Assembly (NCBI GenBank): GCA_945487905.1
Contig: CALYTW010000013.1
Location: 1 to 32,941 of the forward strand
Reading direction: 5' to 3'
DNA: 32,941 nt
Origin: an uncultured cyanobacterium
GTDB taxonomy: Bacteria; Cyanobacteriota; Vampirovibrionia; Gastranaerophilales; Gastranaerophilaceae
Numbering within the stretch: the first letter of the stretch is position 1; every line of letters starts with the position of its first letter. The notes beneath the pieces were generated by a model that was not told the DNA's origin, did no database searches, and saw only the letters and a program-made list of their open reading frames with translations. The position numbers and the translations under genes were made by a program. Positions 1 to 8,375 of the stretch are shown in pieces.

Positions 1-143
1 GGCTCCTGCCCCCGCAGATCTTCCTTCCTTCTCGCTATTTATTATTTCGCTTTCATGTCCGACTGCCTCAACCCTGCGCTCTTGCGATTACTTAATTCAT
101 CACTCAGTTCTTCAACACCCGCAGGTCTCGCTTTCGTTCGAAC
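1..143 (-). ncRNA. Candidate structured RNA or leader running off the left edge
   Basis: Bases 1-120 are about 50% G+C, against a clearly AT-rich background, and contain no convincing reading frame on either strand. A good promoter reading leftward ends just before this block. The predicted transcript can pair CCTGCG (plus-strand 120-125) with CGCAGG (73-78), and a second small hairpin lies at 6-17. High GC, lack of coding and a strong promoter are typical of stable RNA genes or rRNA leaders. I could not match it to tmRNA, RNase P RNA or 6S RNA by eye. The rest lies outside the window, so identity is open. Confidence 0.4.
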
Positions 144-149
144 CTCTTT

Positions 150-177
150 ATCTTATCTCATCAAGATTCTTTGTCAA
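150..177 (-). promoter_or_regulatory. Leftward sigma70-type promoter
   Basis: On the minus strand there is a perfect -35 TTGACA (172-177), a 16-bp spacer and a -10 TAAGAT (150-155). Transcription would start near 143 and run into the GC-rich noncoding block at the window edge. Confidence 0.6.
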
Positions 178-230
178 CAGCTTAGTATAAAAAATTTTTT
201 CATGTTTTTACAAAACTTAAAATTCTTGTC

Positions 231-271
231 ATAACGACAAAAAAATGCATATATCCGTTTGTTGTCGTTAT
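231..271. repeat. Perfect 10-bp inverted repeat downstream of the pilin gene
   Basis: ATAACGACAA (231-240) is followed 21 bp later by TTGTCGTTAT (262-271). It lies just past the stop codon of the leftward pilin gene, so it may be that gene's terminator or an operator. The T-run falls in the loop rather than after the stem, which is unlike a standard intrinsic terminator. Confidence 0.45.
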
Positions 272-283
272 ATCCGGAAAAAC

Positions 284-952
284 CTACCACTTGTACGTTA
301 TCTTGCCGTCATTATCCATTATTGAACCTGCACAGAATTCCCCGGCTCCCTCAACATTGCTTGAACATAAATTTTCAGATTCGCCGGCTTTCCAACCACC
401 TCTTTTAGAGCCTGCTCCGTACACTTTACCCGTAGAACGGTTTATACTAAATGCCTGCACATCACGACCCAGAGCATTAGGTTTTTTTGATACCCCATTT
501 AAGTCGATATATATGAGATAAAATTCTTCAGACTCCTCATCCTCCATTGGAAACATAGCTAACGAGCCACTTTCTGATATATATAAATTTGTGTCATTCT
601 CTGGAAAATTTGCTATTTCATTTGCGTATGAAAAATCCGTGTATGAAGTTGTTTTATTGTTGATACCCGATCTAAAGTTCAAATAATCCGCAATTGTTTC
701 AATATATTTTAGAGACTCATCGTCGCCGATTTTTCCCACCTCTGTTCCTACTGCCTCATCAAGGTTTGGCACATCTTTTTCATTCATCAAAAGTGTATTT
801 GCATTTTCAAACAAGCTTACTGTCCTTGCAAAAGAAGTTTCCGTTTCCTTCTTTGTAATATTAGCATTCAGCATAGGAATCGTTATCGCTGCTATTACCC
901 CTAAAATCGACAGCGTTAGCAGAACTTCTATTAAAGTAAATCCTTTTTTCAT
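284..952 (-). CDS. Type IV pilin-like / type II secretion pseudopilin-like protein
   Basis: This 222-residue protein begins with a classic class III leader: a short basic Met-Lys-Lys-Gly, then FTLIEVLLTLSILGVIAAI, with Glu at position 5 after the predicted prepilin peptidase cut (Gly4/Phe5). The hydrophobic helix spans about residues 5-25. The rest is a soluble pilin head with two cysteines near the C terminus (about 196 and 208) and Gly/Ser-rich stretches. It should be inserted in the inner membrane, cleaved and methylated, then assembled as a pilus or pseudopilus subunit. It stands alone here with no pilus assembly ATPase or peptidase nearby. The start has a purine-rich ribosome site (AAGAGGT) and a promoter upstream. 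Family is clear; the specific role is unknown. Confidence 0.85.
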   Translation of the reverse strand: MKKGFTLIEVLLTLSILGVIAAITIPMLNANITKKETETSFARTVSLFENANTLLMNEKDVPNLDEAVGTEVGKIGDDESLKYIETIADYLNFRSGINNKTTSYTDFSYANEIANFPENDTNLYISESGSLAMFPMEDEESEEFYLIYIDLNGVSKKPNALGRDVQAFSINRSTGKVYGAGSKRGGWKAGESENLCSSNVEGAGEFCAGSIMDNDGKITYKW

Positions 953-995
953 ACTTCTCTTACCTCTTATTTAATATCTACTCTGTAGTGCTTCT

Positions 996-1024
996 ATACT
1001 AACATAATTTTTACAGCTTTTCAA
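996..1024 (-). promoter_or_regulatory. Promoter of the pilin-like gene
   Basis: Minus-strand -35 TTGAAA (1019-1024), a 17-bp spacer and -10 TAGTAT (996-1001) with an upstream TG (extended -10). Its predicted start is about 35-40 bp ahead of the pilin ATG. Confidence 0.55.
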
Positions 1025-1077
1025 CAAATCAGAACCCTTTTTAACAAAAGACCGCCATAAATTATAAGCATTGTCAA

Positions 1078-1112
1078 TAAAAAAAAATCGGCTTTAAAAA
1101 ACCGACTTTTTT
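1078..1112 (-). terminator. Intrinsic terminator after secF
   Basis: A short hairpin (TCGG paired with CCGA at 1088-1091/1102-1105, extended through A/T pairs with one mismatch) is followed on the minus strand by a run of about ten T. It sits just downstream of the secF stop. T/A runs on both sides mean it could also stop rightward transcription. Confidence 0.7.
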
Positions 1113-1129
1113 ATTTTTCAATTCAAATA

Positions 1130-2089
1130 TTATGCTGAAACAACTTTTGTCGATAAATTTTTATCTTCCCATATATCAACAAGCGTTGAACAGAAAAATA
1201 TACTTGAATAAGTACCGATGAATATACCAAGAATCATTGCAAGAACAAAATCTCTTGTTGTAACACCGCCAAAGAAATATAATGCCAAAAGCGTTATCAG
1301 TGTAGTCAAAGATGTGTTAATACTTCTTGCAAGAGTTTGATTAATGCTTCCGTTCATAATTTCGCTGAATGTCATTTTCTTTGAATAGTACTTTAAATTT
1401 TCACGAACACGGTCAAACACAACAATAGTATCGTGTACAGAAAAACCAATAACCGTCAAAAGTGCAGTTACGAAAAGTGCATCAACTTGAACACCATATA
1501 CAAGACCGAGAATCGAAAATACGCCGACTACGAATATTGTATCGTGCATAAGACCTAAAATCGCAGCAAGTGCATAGTCAAACTGAAATCTAAAGGTTAA
1601 ATATGCAATTATACCCAAAAGAGCCAGAGATAATGCTATTAAAGAATTTTTAAACAACTCTTTTCCGAGTGTCGGACCAACCGAAGCAACCTGAACAAGC
1701 TCCGAAGACCTGAATTCGGAACTGATAACTTTTGTAATCTTGTCCAAATCCTTTGACTGCTCATCAATGAATTTTGTTCTTACAGATAAAATTGCCTTTA
1801 AGTTATCATCATTTGCCGCCTTTACATTAATTATTTGGAGTGCTGGATTTTCAATTCCATTTAATTCAAGCCCCTTGCGAATTGCAGACAATCTGTCGTT
1901 CGTAATCGCTTCTTGAACACTGTATTGAAGTGTAGTACCGCCTGTATAATCAATACCAACTCTTATTGGTGTATGTGTATCATACGTAATAATTGAATAT
2001 ATCATTGAACATACCCCCGGAAGAAGGAGAATTGCCGATATACACAAGCATAACCATCTGTATTTTACTATATCTAATTTTAACTTCAT
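1130..2089 (-). CDS. secF: Protein translocase subunit SecF
   Basis: SecF partners SecD in the inner membrane and uses the proton gradient to pull exported proteins out of the SecYEG channel. The 319-residue product has one N-terminal transmembrane helix, a GIDYTGG motif at about residues 45-51, a periplasmic domain, then five C-terminal helices. The late segment carries the conserved FSVHDTIVVFDRVREN signature of SecF. Length is normal for the family. It lies 59 bp downstream of secD in the same direction and is followed by a hairpin terminator, so the pair is a two-gene operon. The start is an ATG (M1-K-L-K). Confidence 0.96.
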   Translation of the reverse strand: MKLKLDIVKYRWLCLCISAILLLPGVCSMIYSIITYDTHTPIRVGIDYTGGTTLQYSVQEAITNDRLSAIRKGLELNGIENPALQIINVKAANDDNLKAILSVRTKFIDEQSKDLDKITKVISSEFRSSELVQVASVGPTLGKELFKNSLIALSLALLGIIAYLTFRFQFDYALAAILGLMHDTIFVVGVFSILGLVYGVQVDALFVTALLTVIGFSVHDTIVVFDRVRENLKYYSKKMTFSEIMNGSINQTLARSINTSLTTLITLLALYFFGGVTTRDFVLAMILGIFIGTYSSIFFCSTLVDIWEDKNLSTKVVSA

Positions 2090-2148
2090 TTCTTTTATCC
2101 TTTATCGTTAATCTTGTAGGTTATTCAACCAACTAAATACATTGACCC

Positions 2149-3456
2149 TTAATCCAATATACCAAATTTTGCCTTTTCACGTTTCGTTTCAACCGCTTGA
2201 AATCCTTCACCGATTTCTTCAGGCTTCAAACCAAACATCGCCGGATTTTTAAGATTACCCGTGCCAAATGCAAGATGCATAAAGTTCTTCGTAATCGTAA
2301 TTGCAGAAAACATTGAAACTACTACACCAATTGCAAGAGTCAAAGCAAAACCTTTTACAATACTCGTTCCACAGCAATAAAGAATTATACAAGTAATAAT
2401 TGTTGTCATGTTTGAATCAAAAATACTTGTAAATGCTCTGTCAAATCCCGAGTTTATTGCCGTAAACAATGTTCTTCCGGCTCTTAGTTCTTCTTTTGTC
2501 CTTTCAAAAATAAGGATGTTTGCATCAACCGCCATACCGATTGAAAGAATAAACCCGGCAATCCCTGCCAAAGTCAAAGTTACAGGAATAGCCTTAAACA
2601 ATGCAAAAAGCATTATTCCGTATAAAATAAGGGCAATATCAGCAATTAACCCCGGAGCTCTGTAATAAAGGGCCATAAACAACATTACAAATCCTAAACC
2701 GATTGCACCTGCAATTTTTGATTTTGCAATACTATCAGCACCAAGCGTTGGCCCAACAGTATTTTCTTCAATAATTTTTGCGGGAATCGGCAATGCACCT
2801 GCGTTCAAGAGGTCAACCATTTTCTTTGCTTCTTCATAAGCAAATCCTGTATCTCCGCCTGAAATTTGAGCTCTCCCGCCGGTAATAGGTTCTCTTATTA
2901 CAGGAGCCGATTGAAGTTCGCCGTTAAAGAAAATCGCCATCTGCTGACCTACCATTTTTTTTGTAAGCTCTGCAAACTTTTTTGTACCTGCTGCATTAAA
3001 TTCCAAGTCTACAACCCATTGTCCGTTTTGTGAATTTGTACTCAGGTTTGCACTACTTAAGTCTTTACCCGATAAACCAGTTGCAACCCATTCTTCAGTA
3101 CCGTCTTTCATAACAGGTTTTCTGAAATCAAGCTCCGCAGTTTCGCCCAAATAAGCTTTTGCCTGATTTAAGTCAGAAACATCAGGAATTTCAACAACAA
3201 GCCGCTTATCTCCGGAACGCTGAACCACTGTTTCTGACACACCAAGTTTATTAACACGGTTTTCAATTGCAAACTGCAGGCTGGACATCATATCCGGTGT
3301 AATGTGTGAAATTGTATCAGTTGTTTGAGCTTCCAAAACCAATCGAGAACCGCCGACCAAGTCAAGTCCGAGTTTAGTCGGTTTCATACAAATTGTCACG
3401 ACTGAAGCAATGATTATCAAAACTATCGCCCAAAACATCGCCAGTTTGTTTTTCAT
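2149..3456 (-). CDS. secD: Protein translocase subunit SecD
   Basis: SecD is the larger half of the SecDF export motor. The 435-residue protein has an N-terminal transmembrane helix (about 7-24), the hallmark GLDLVGGSRLVLE motif just after it, a periplasmic P1 region, and a C-terminal five-helix RND-like bundle containing GMAVDANILIFERTKEE. It is shorter than the roughly 615 residues of E. coli SecD, in line with the compact form seen in many bacteria. A strong ribosome site (AAGGAGT) precedes the ATG. secF follows after 59 bp. Confidence 0.96.
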   Translation of the reverse strand: MKNKLAMFWAIVLIIIASVVTICMKPTKLGLDLVGGSRLVLEAQTTDTISHITPDMMSSLQFAIENRVNKLGVSETVVQRSGDKRLVVEIPDVSDLNQAKAYLGETAELDFRKPVMKDGTEEWVATGLSGKDLSSANLSTNSQNGQWVVDLEFNAAGTKKFAELTKKMVGQQMAIFFNGELQSAPVIREPITGGRAQISGGDTGFAYEEAKKMVDLLNAGALPIPAKIIEENTVGPTLGADSIAKSKIAGAIGLGFVMLFMALYYRAPGLIADIALILYGIMLFALFKAIPVTLTLAGIAGFILSIGMAVDANILIFERTKEELRAGRTLFTAINSGFDRAFTSIFDSNMTTIITCIILYCCGTSIVKGFALTLAIGVVVSMFSAITITKNFMHLAFGTGNLKNPAMFGLKPEEIGEGFQAVETKREKAKFGILD

Positions 3457-3468
3457 TTATTTACTCCT

Positions 3469-3499
3469 TTTATACCCTTTGTCATTAATTATATGTCAA
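3469..3499 (-). promoter_or_regulatory. Possible secDF promoter
   Basis: Minus-strand TTGACA (3494-3499) and TATAAA (3469-3474) are separated by 19 bp, longer than ideal. The -10 element lies very close to the secD ribosome site, giving a very short leader. Confidence 0.35.
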
Positions 3500-3516
3500 A
3501 CATTATTAAAGTGAAT

Positions 3517-3572
3517 AAGTGAGTTGAATGAGTTGTGAGAATAAAGTAGTTTATAAAAATTTCCACTCACTT
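3517..3572. repeat. 8-bp inverted repeat in the dapA-secD gap
   Basis: AAGTGAGT (3517-3524) and ACTCACTT (3565-3572) are perfect inverted copies about 40 bp apart, just downstream of the dapA stop. The large loop and lack of a U-run make it a weak terminator candidate. Confidence 0.3.
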
Positions 3573-3584
3573 TGTTCAATTTTC

Positions 3585-4463
3585 TTAAATTGAATCCAAG
3601 GTAAACAAAAGCTCAGCTTTTTCGGTTTTTGTCATTTCGACCAGCGGACGTCTTACGTATTCTTCTATTAAACCTTTGTTTGCAAGTGCGGTTTTAACAG
3701 GCACAGGATTAGATACCATAAACAGCTTCTTGAATATCGGAAAAAGTTTTATGTGCATATTCTTAGCAGTAGTAATATCGCCTGTTTTAAAGTTTCTTAT
3801 CATAGACTTTATTTCATTTCCGAAAAGATGTGATGCAACTGAAATTACACCATGCGCACCTAAAGAAAGCATCGGAAGAGTAAGACTGTCATCTCCTGAA
3901 TATATTGCAAAATCCGACGGGCAAACAGTTTTTAATTCGGTTAACGTATCCATATCAGCGTAACTTTGTTTTAACGCTACAATATTTTGATATTTTTTAG
4001 CAAGTATTTTAACCGTTTCAGGAGTCATATTAACACCCGTCCTTGAAGGAATATTATATATAATCACAGGCAGATTAACAGCTTCTGCAACGGCTGAAAA
4101 GTGTTCAATTATACCGCTTTGAGAAGGTTTATTGTAATAAGGAACAACAGAAAGAATTGCATCAGCACCTTCTTTTTCTGCTCTTTTAGACATCATAACA
4201 GCTGTTTCGGTACAATTTGAACCTGTACCCATAATAACTTTTGCTTTGTTGCTTACTCCGCGTTTTGCACTGCTCAATATTTCTATTTCCTCATCAAAAG
4301 TTAATGTCGGAGATTCCCCTGTTGTTCCTGTAACAAGAACCGCATCAGAACCGTTTTCAACAAGATAAGAAGCCAGCGCTTCAACCTTGTTATAGTCAAC
4401 TTCCCGTTTTTCATCAAACGGTGTTACCATTGCTGTTATAACTTCTCCTGCATCATATCTCAT
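3585..4463 (-). CDS. dapA: 4-hydroxy-tetrahydrodipicolinate synthase
   Basis: DapA condenses pyruvate with aspartate semialdehyde, the first committed step to diaminopimelate and lysine, and so feeds peptidoglycan synthesis. The 292-residue length is typical. Visible family motifs are GTTGES (about 46-51), YYNKPSQSG (109-117), YNIPSRTG (136-143) and the Schiff-base lysine in VALKQ (Lys165). It is the last gene of a leftward run of six, 56 bp after an unknown membrane protein gene. That gap contains a duplicated TATAAT-bearing 16-mer, so it may also have its own promoter. The ribosome site AAGGGGA precedes the ATG. Confidence 0.96.
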   Translation of the reverse strand: MRYDAGEVITAMVTPFDEKREVDYNKVEALASYLVENGSDAVLVTGTTGESPTLTFDEEIEILSSAKRGVSNKAKVIMGTGSNCTETAVMMSKRAEKEGADAILSVVPYYNKPSQSGIIEHFSAVAEAVNLPVIIYNIPSRTGVNMTPETVKILAKKYQNIVALKQSYADMDTLTELKTVCPSDFAIYSGDDSLTLPMLSLGAHGVISVASHLFGNEIKSMIRNFKTGDITTAKNMHIKLFPIFKKLFMVSNPVPVKTALANKGLIEEYVRRPLVEMTKTEKAELLFTLDSI

Positions 4464-4473
4464 AATAGTCCCC

Positions 4474-4507
4474 TTTTTTATTATATTTTGTTTTTTTATT
4501 ATATTTT
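4474..4507. repeat. Tandem 16-bp AT-rich direct repeat upstream of dapA
   Basis: TTTTTTATTATATTTT occurs at 4474-4489 and again at 4492-4507. Read on the minus strand each copy carries a perfect TATAAT (4480-4485 and 4498-4503). No good -35 element is visible, so an internal dapA promoter is possible but unproven. Confidence 0.4.
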
Positions 4508-4519
4508 ATATTAAAAATA

Positions 4520-5368
4520 TTATTCCACAAACCCACAAACTTCAATACTTCCTGTAGGTTTTTGATATTCTCCGAGTATAACGGTTTTATACAAAGCCGT
4601 TTCGTTAAAACTATATCTGTATGCTGTTTCCGCAAGCATTGTTATCTTGTTTGTTATTTTTAATTCCGCAAGCATTTTAATTTTATTTAGACACTCCGAC
4701 TCTGATTTATCCATTGTTTGTACGCAAATAACATAATCCAGCGGAGCATTTGATTTTAATAGCCTGAAAAATATTTCCAAAATTGTATCTATTTTATTAA
4801 AATGACTGAAAGAATACAAAAATCCGTATTCAAGAACGTCAGGCTGAACTCCGGTTTTCTCTACTAAAAACTTGTTCATTATTCGATTCTGTTCTTCTAA
4901 AGTATATCCGAAATTTGCATTGGCAAACTGTTTTTTTATTGAAGTTTTAACTAGAATTTTGTACTTGTTTACTCTGACTTCCCGTGCAGTCTGCTCTTGT
5001 AGTAAAGCCTTGTTAAAAGATGCCTCTTTTTGTTTTTTGTAGACAGTTTTTTGATATTCGATTTCATTAATAACAGGATTCAAAAAATTAACCAAAAAAT
5101 ACGTAATAATATATAAACTTGTAGCCAAAATGTATTTATATTCAAAAACAGTTCCCATGATATCTATCGAACCGTCAGATATTTTTGCGCCTGTATCTAT
5201 ATACCAATCCAATACAGGATGAGCAAAATTCATCCAAGCCAAATTCAAACCGATTAAATGCTGAATCCAATATAAAAGATTTAACATTAAAAAAAACATG
5301 ACAACTATTTGAAAAAACTGTACACAACTTCTGAAAAAATTAAATATATCAAATTGTTTTTTTTTCAA
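4520..5368 (-). CDS. Unknown integral membrane protein in the pantothenate/dapA operon
   Basis: I do not recognise this 282-residue protein. It has a hydrophobic N-terminal stretch at about 15-45, a second clear transmembrane segment at about 77-97, and then a charged, probably cytoplasmic region of about 180 residues that starts with a Lys/Gln/Glu-rich helix (about 100-140, coiled-coil-like). The rest is alpha/beta-looking with no known catalytic motif. The start is a TTG directly after the panC stop (one base between), with GGGAG inside the panC end as its ribosome site. Translation is therefore probably coupled to panC. Operon position suggests a housekeeping role, but none can be assigned from sequence. 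Confidence 0.75.
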   Translation of the reverse strand: MKKKQFDIFNFFRSCVQFFQIVVMFFLMLNLLYWIQHLIGLNLAWMNFAHPVLDWYIDTGAKISDGSIDIMGTVFEYKYILATSLYIITYFLVNFLNPVINEIEYQKTVYKKQKEASFNKALLQEQTAREVRVNKYKILVKTSIKKQFANANFGYTLEEQNRIMNKFLVEKTGVQPDVLEYGFLYSFSHFNKIDTILEIFFRLLKSNAPLDYVICVQTMDKSESECLNKIKMLAELKITNKITMLAETAYRYSFNETALYKTVILGEYQKPTGSIEVCGFVE

Positions 5369-5369
5369 A

Positions 5370-6227
5370 TTACTCTCCCAGGTATATATTATCTATAAGC
5401 CTGACTCCCTCAACTCTGCACGCAATCAGCACAATCGTATCTGCATCCGCTTGTTGTTTTTCTTCCAAAGTATTTTTATCGACAAGCTCAAGGTATTCCA
5501 TATCATGTTTTTCCGTCAAAAACGAATATGCAGTTTCTTTCAGTGCCGAAACATCCGTAATACCTTTTTTGAAACAAAGATTTATATTATTCAAAATCCT
5601 GCTTAATACAAGAGCTTCTTTTTTACCTTCTTCCGAAAGATATTTATTTCTTGAACTCAAGGCAAGACCTGATTCTTCCCTGACAATCGGACATTGAACA
5701 ATTTGTAGCGGTACATTCAGATCATTAACCATTTTTCTTACTATAACAACCTGTTGAGCATCCTTTTGCCCAAAAAATGCAAAATCAGGCTGTATAATAT
5801 TAAATAATTTCAAAACGACCGTACAAACTCCGTCAAAATGCCCCGTACGTGTCTTACCGCAAAGCTTATTTACATAGAAAAACGGAGGACAGACATACGT
5901 CAAAGTATCATTTGAGAGCCTTTGACCTTTGCCGTACATTTCGTCCGCAGAAGGTGCAAAAACTATATCAACCCCTTCTCTTTCGCAAAGTTTTGTATCA
6001 GCTTCAAGCGTTCTCGGGTATTTGTCAAAATCCTCTGACGGCCCGAATTGAATAGGATTAACAAAAACGGAAACAACTACCCTATCACACGTTTCTCTTG
6101 CTTTTTTCATAAGACTCAAATGTCCTGCGTGCAAGGCTCCCATTGTCGGAACCAAACCGATTTTAAGCCCGCTTGACTTCCACTCTTTTATTTGCTCTCT
6201 AACTTCTTTTATATTATTTAACAGCAT
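5370..6227 (-). CDS. panC: Pantothenate synthetase (pantoate-beta-alanine ligase)
   Basis: PanC joins pantoate and beta-alanine using ATP to make pantothenate, the coenzyme A precursor. Residues 25-42 read LVPTMGALHAGHLSLMKK, with the HxGH nucleotide-binding motif at 33-36. FFGQKDAQQ and LSSRNKYLS, the counterpart of the KMSKS region, follow. 285 residues is the usual length. The ATG lies inside the 3' end of panB (14-bp overlap), so panB and panC are translationally coupled. I see no panD nearby, so beta-alanine must come from elsewhere. Confidence 0.96.
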   Translation of the reverse strand: MLLNNIKEVREQIKEWKSSGLKIGLVPTMGALHAGHLSLMKKARETCDRVVVSVFVNPIQFGPSEDFDKYPRTLEADTKLCEREGVDIVFAPSADEMYGKGQRLSNDTLTYVCPPFFYVNKLCGKTRTGHFDGVCTVVLKLFNIIQPDFAFFGQKDAQQVVIVRKMVNDLNVPLQIVQCPIVREESGLALSSRNKYLSEEGKKEALVLSRILNNINLCFKKGITDVSALKETAYSFLTEKHDMEYLELVDKNTLEEKQQADADTIVLIACRVEGVRLIDNIYLGE

Positions 6228-7050
6228 TCAATTTCTCTCTTTCGCTTTCATTCAACTCAAAAGATTCGACTTCTGACGGGAACATCATTGACTTGACCTC
6301 TTTCTTGTAGTTTTCAACCCCGAGTAATACAGTATCGTGTATATTTGCAAACTTTTTAATAAACTTTGGAGCAAAATCCGTAAATTTTCCTAAAATGTCA
6401 TCCGTTACTACAATTTGCCCCGAACAATTTACACCCGCCCCAATACCGATTGTAGGGATATTCAGGTTTTTAGTAAGATATTCCGCACTAACAGCCGGAA
6501 TTAATTCCAGCACAACCCCAAACGCACCTGCTTCTTCAAGCTTTTTAGCCCATTCTAATATGCGTTCAGTATTGTCTGCGGTTTTTCCTTGGATTTTGTG
6601 TCCTCCAATTGTGTTCATCAATTGAGGAGTAAACCCGAGATGGGACAACACAGGAATTCCTGACTCAACACAACGCTTTGTAAGCTCAATGATATGCTCA
6701 TTACATCCTTCCAGTTTTACAGCATTTGCACCAGCTTTTATCATCTTTGAGGCATTTTCCAAACCTTGTTCTATCGACAGATTGTAACTCATAAAAGGCA
6801 TATCGCCTATTATAAAAGAATTTTTTGCACCCCGCGCAACAGCTTTAATAAAAATCAACATTTCATCAACAGTTATGTTGTAAGTATTTTCATACCCTAA
6901 AGCAACCATAGCAAGAGAATCTCCGACTAGAATTGCATCTATACCGGCTTTATCTAATACTTGAGCGGTCGAATAATCATATGCGGTAAGCATAGCTATT
7001 TTTTCACCATTGTCTTTTAATTTTTGAAAATTCAATACACTTTTCGCCAC
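6214..7050 (-). CDS. panB: 3-methyl-2-oxobutanoate hydroxymethyltransferase
   Basis: PanB transfers a one-carbon unit from methylenetetrahydrofolate to ketoisovalerate, giving ketopantoate. The 278-residue protein shows the family signature MLTAYDYSTAQ near residue 20, the metal-binding VGDSL at 42-46, VKLEG in the middle and VVLELIPA around the catalytic Glu. It starts with GTG, 5 bases after a GAGG ribosome site. It sits 12 bp after yvcK and overlaps panC by 14 bp. No panE (ketopantoate reductase) is present in the window. Confidence 0.96.
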   Translation of the reverse strand: MAKSVLNFQKLKDNGEKIAMLTAYDYSTAQVLDKAGIDAILVGDSLAMVALGYENTYNITVDEMLIFIKAVARGAKNSFIIGDMPFMSYNLSIEQGLENASKMIKAGANAVKLEGCNEHIIELTKRCVESGIPVLSHLGFTPQLMNTIGGHKIQGKTADNTERILEWAKKLEEAGAFGVVLELIPAVSAEYLTKNLNIPTIGIGAGVNCSGQIVVTDDILGKFTDFAPKFIKKFANIHDTVLLGVENYKKEVKSMMFPSEVESFELNESEREKLNAVK

Positions 7051-7062
7051 GATATCCTCTGA

Positions 7063-8373
7063 TTATTTTTTCATTGATTTTCTGTACCAGTAGTAAACCG
7101 CTCTTGCTACCCTGTTCGAGGAATGTCTAACAAGCCCTTCTTTATTTTCTTGAAGCAACTTTTGCGAAACCACAGTTACTCCCGTAGGTATAAGATTCTC
7201 CATATCAAGCCTTACCGGATAAGACCCGCTTTTTGCATATCCGTCGGAAATATTGACCGGAAGTGAGTTATTTACCAAAACTGCATCCAGAATTCTTTTG
7301 CCGCCGGCATGGCTTAAGAGAGCATTTACATGGCTTGCTACCGAATAATTATCCGTTTCTCCGGGCTGAGTCATAATGTTGCATACATAAATTTTCTTTG
7401 CATGAGATTGCTCAATTGCATCAACAATTCCCGCTACAAGAAGATTCGGAATAACGCTTGTATAAAGACTTCCCGGACCTAAAATTATCAAATCAGCATT
7501 TGCAATTGCATCCATAGCTTCCGGCAAAGCTCTGCACACAGAAGGCTCGGTAAACAGATGCTTAATTTTTTTGTGTGCCTCAGGAATATTAGATTCCCCT
7601 TGGACAATTGTTCCGTCTTCAAATTCTGCAGCAAGCTTCATATCATCAAGCGTTGTCGGAAGAACTACACCCCTAATATTCAGTACGTTTGAAGATTCAC
7701 GAACAGCCTTGACCATATTTCCCGTAATTGCACACATTGCAGTCAAAAACAAATTACCAAAACTATGTCCCTCAAGACCTTCGCCTTTTTTAAAACGATA
7801 TTGAAACAGTTTTGTAACCAAATCTTCGTCATCGGCAAGAGCTGCAATACAGTTTCTTATATCTCCGGGAGGAAGAATTCCCATTTCTTCTCTTAATCTG
7901 CCCGAACTTCCGCCGTCATCGCCTACTGTAACTACTGCTGTAATATTATTTGTGTATTTTTTTATACCTTTAAGGAGCATCGATAACCCTGTACCGCCAC
8001 CTATTGCAACCACTTTAGCACCTTTATTCAGCTTACTCCTCCTATACAAACGCTCAAGCAGGGATGTGTTTCCTTTCAATGAATCCATATCCATAATTGA
8101 CAAAGTTGTTTTTTTCCAGCCTTTAAAAAATACAATAGCACCTATTATGAAAAATATGGCCGCTAAAAGGTTTGAAGGCAGAATCAATGCCGCTTTTCTT
8201 ATAAATTCCATCATCATATAAATAGGCCGGACATCCATAATAATAAGGAGTCCCAAAACCATAAATATTGAACCGACAAAAATTAAAAACAGCCAGCGCT
8301 TTACATTTAACCCCGGAATTAGCCAGCCTACGTCTTTTGTAACTTTTATTTTTCTATTTTTTAAATCAACCAT
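7063..8373 (-). CDS. yvcK: YvcK/CofD-family (gluconeogenesis factor-like) protein with membrane anchor
   Basis: YvcK proteins bind UDP-sugars and are needed for envelope homeostasis and growth on gluconeogenic carbon in several bacteria. This 436-residue version has two transmembrane helices (about 27-48 and 65-84), then the CofD-like domain starting with AIGGGTGLSMLLKG (123-136). It continues with VTVGDDGGSSGRLR and the GILPPGDIRN motif. The membrane-anchored form is known from Cyanobacteria and related lineages. The ATG follows the upstream gene's stop by 2 bp with only a weak ribosome site, implying coupling. Linkage to panB/panC and dapA puts it in a metabolic/envelope precursor operon. 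Confidence 0.9.
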   Translation of the reverse strand: MVDLKNRKIKVTKDVGWLIPGLNVKRWLFLIFVGSIFMVLGLLIIMDVRPIYMMMEFIRKAALILPSNLLAAIFFIIGAIVFFKGWKKTTLSIMDMDSLKGNTSLLERLYRRSKLNKGAKVVAIGGGTGLSMLLKGIKKYTNNITAVVTVGDDGGSSGRLREEMGILPPGDIRNCIAALADDEDLVTKLFQYRFKKGEGLEGHSFGNLFLTAMCAITGNMVKAVRESSNVLNIRGVVLPTTLDDMKLAAEFEDGTIVQGESNIPEAHKKIKHLFTEPSVCRALPEAMDAIANADLIILGPGSLYTSVIPNLLVAGIVDAIEQSHAKKIYVCNIMTQPGETDNYSVASHVNALLSHAGGKRILDAVLVNNSLPVNISDGYAKSGSYPVRLDMENLIPTGVTVVSQKLLQENKEGLVRHSSNRVARAVYYWYRKSMKK

Positions 8374-8375
8374 AA

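Noticed and set aside
4453-4635. 60-codon minus-strand frame spanning the dapA start
   Set aside because: It overlaps the unknown membrane protein gene in another frame and has no start signal.
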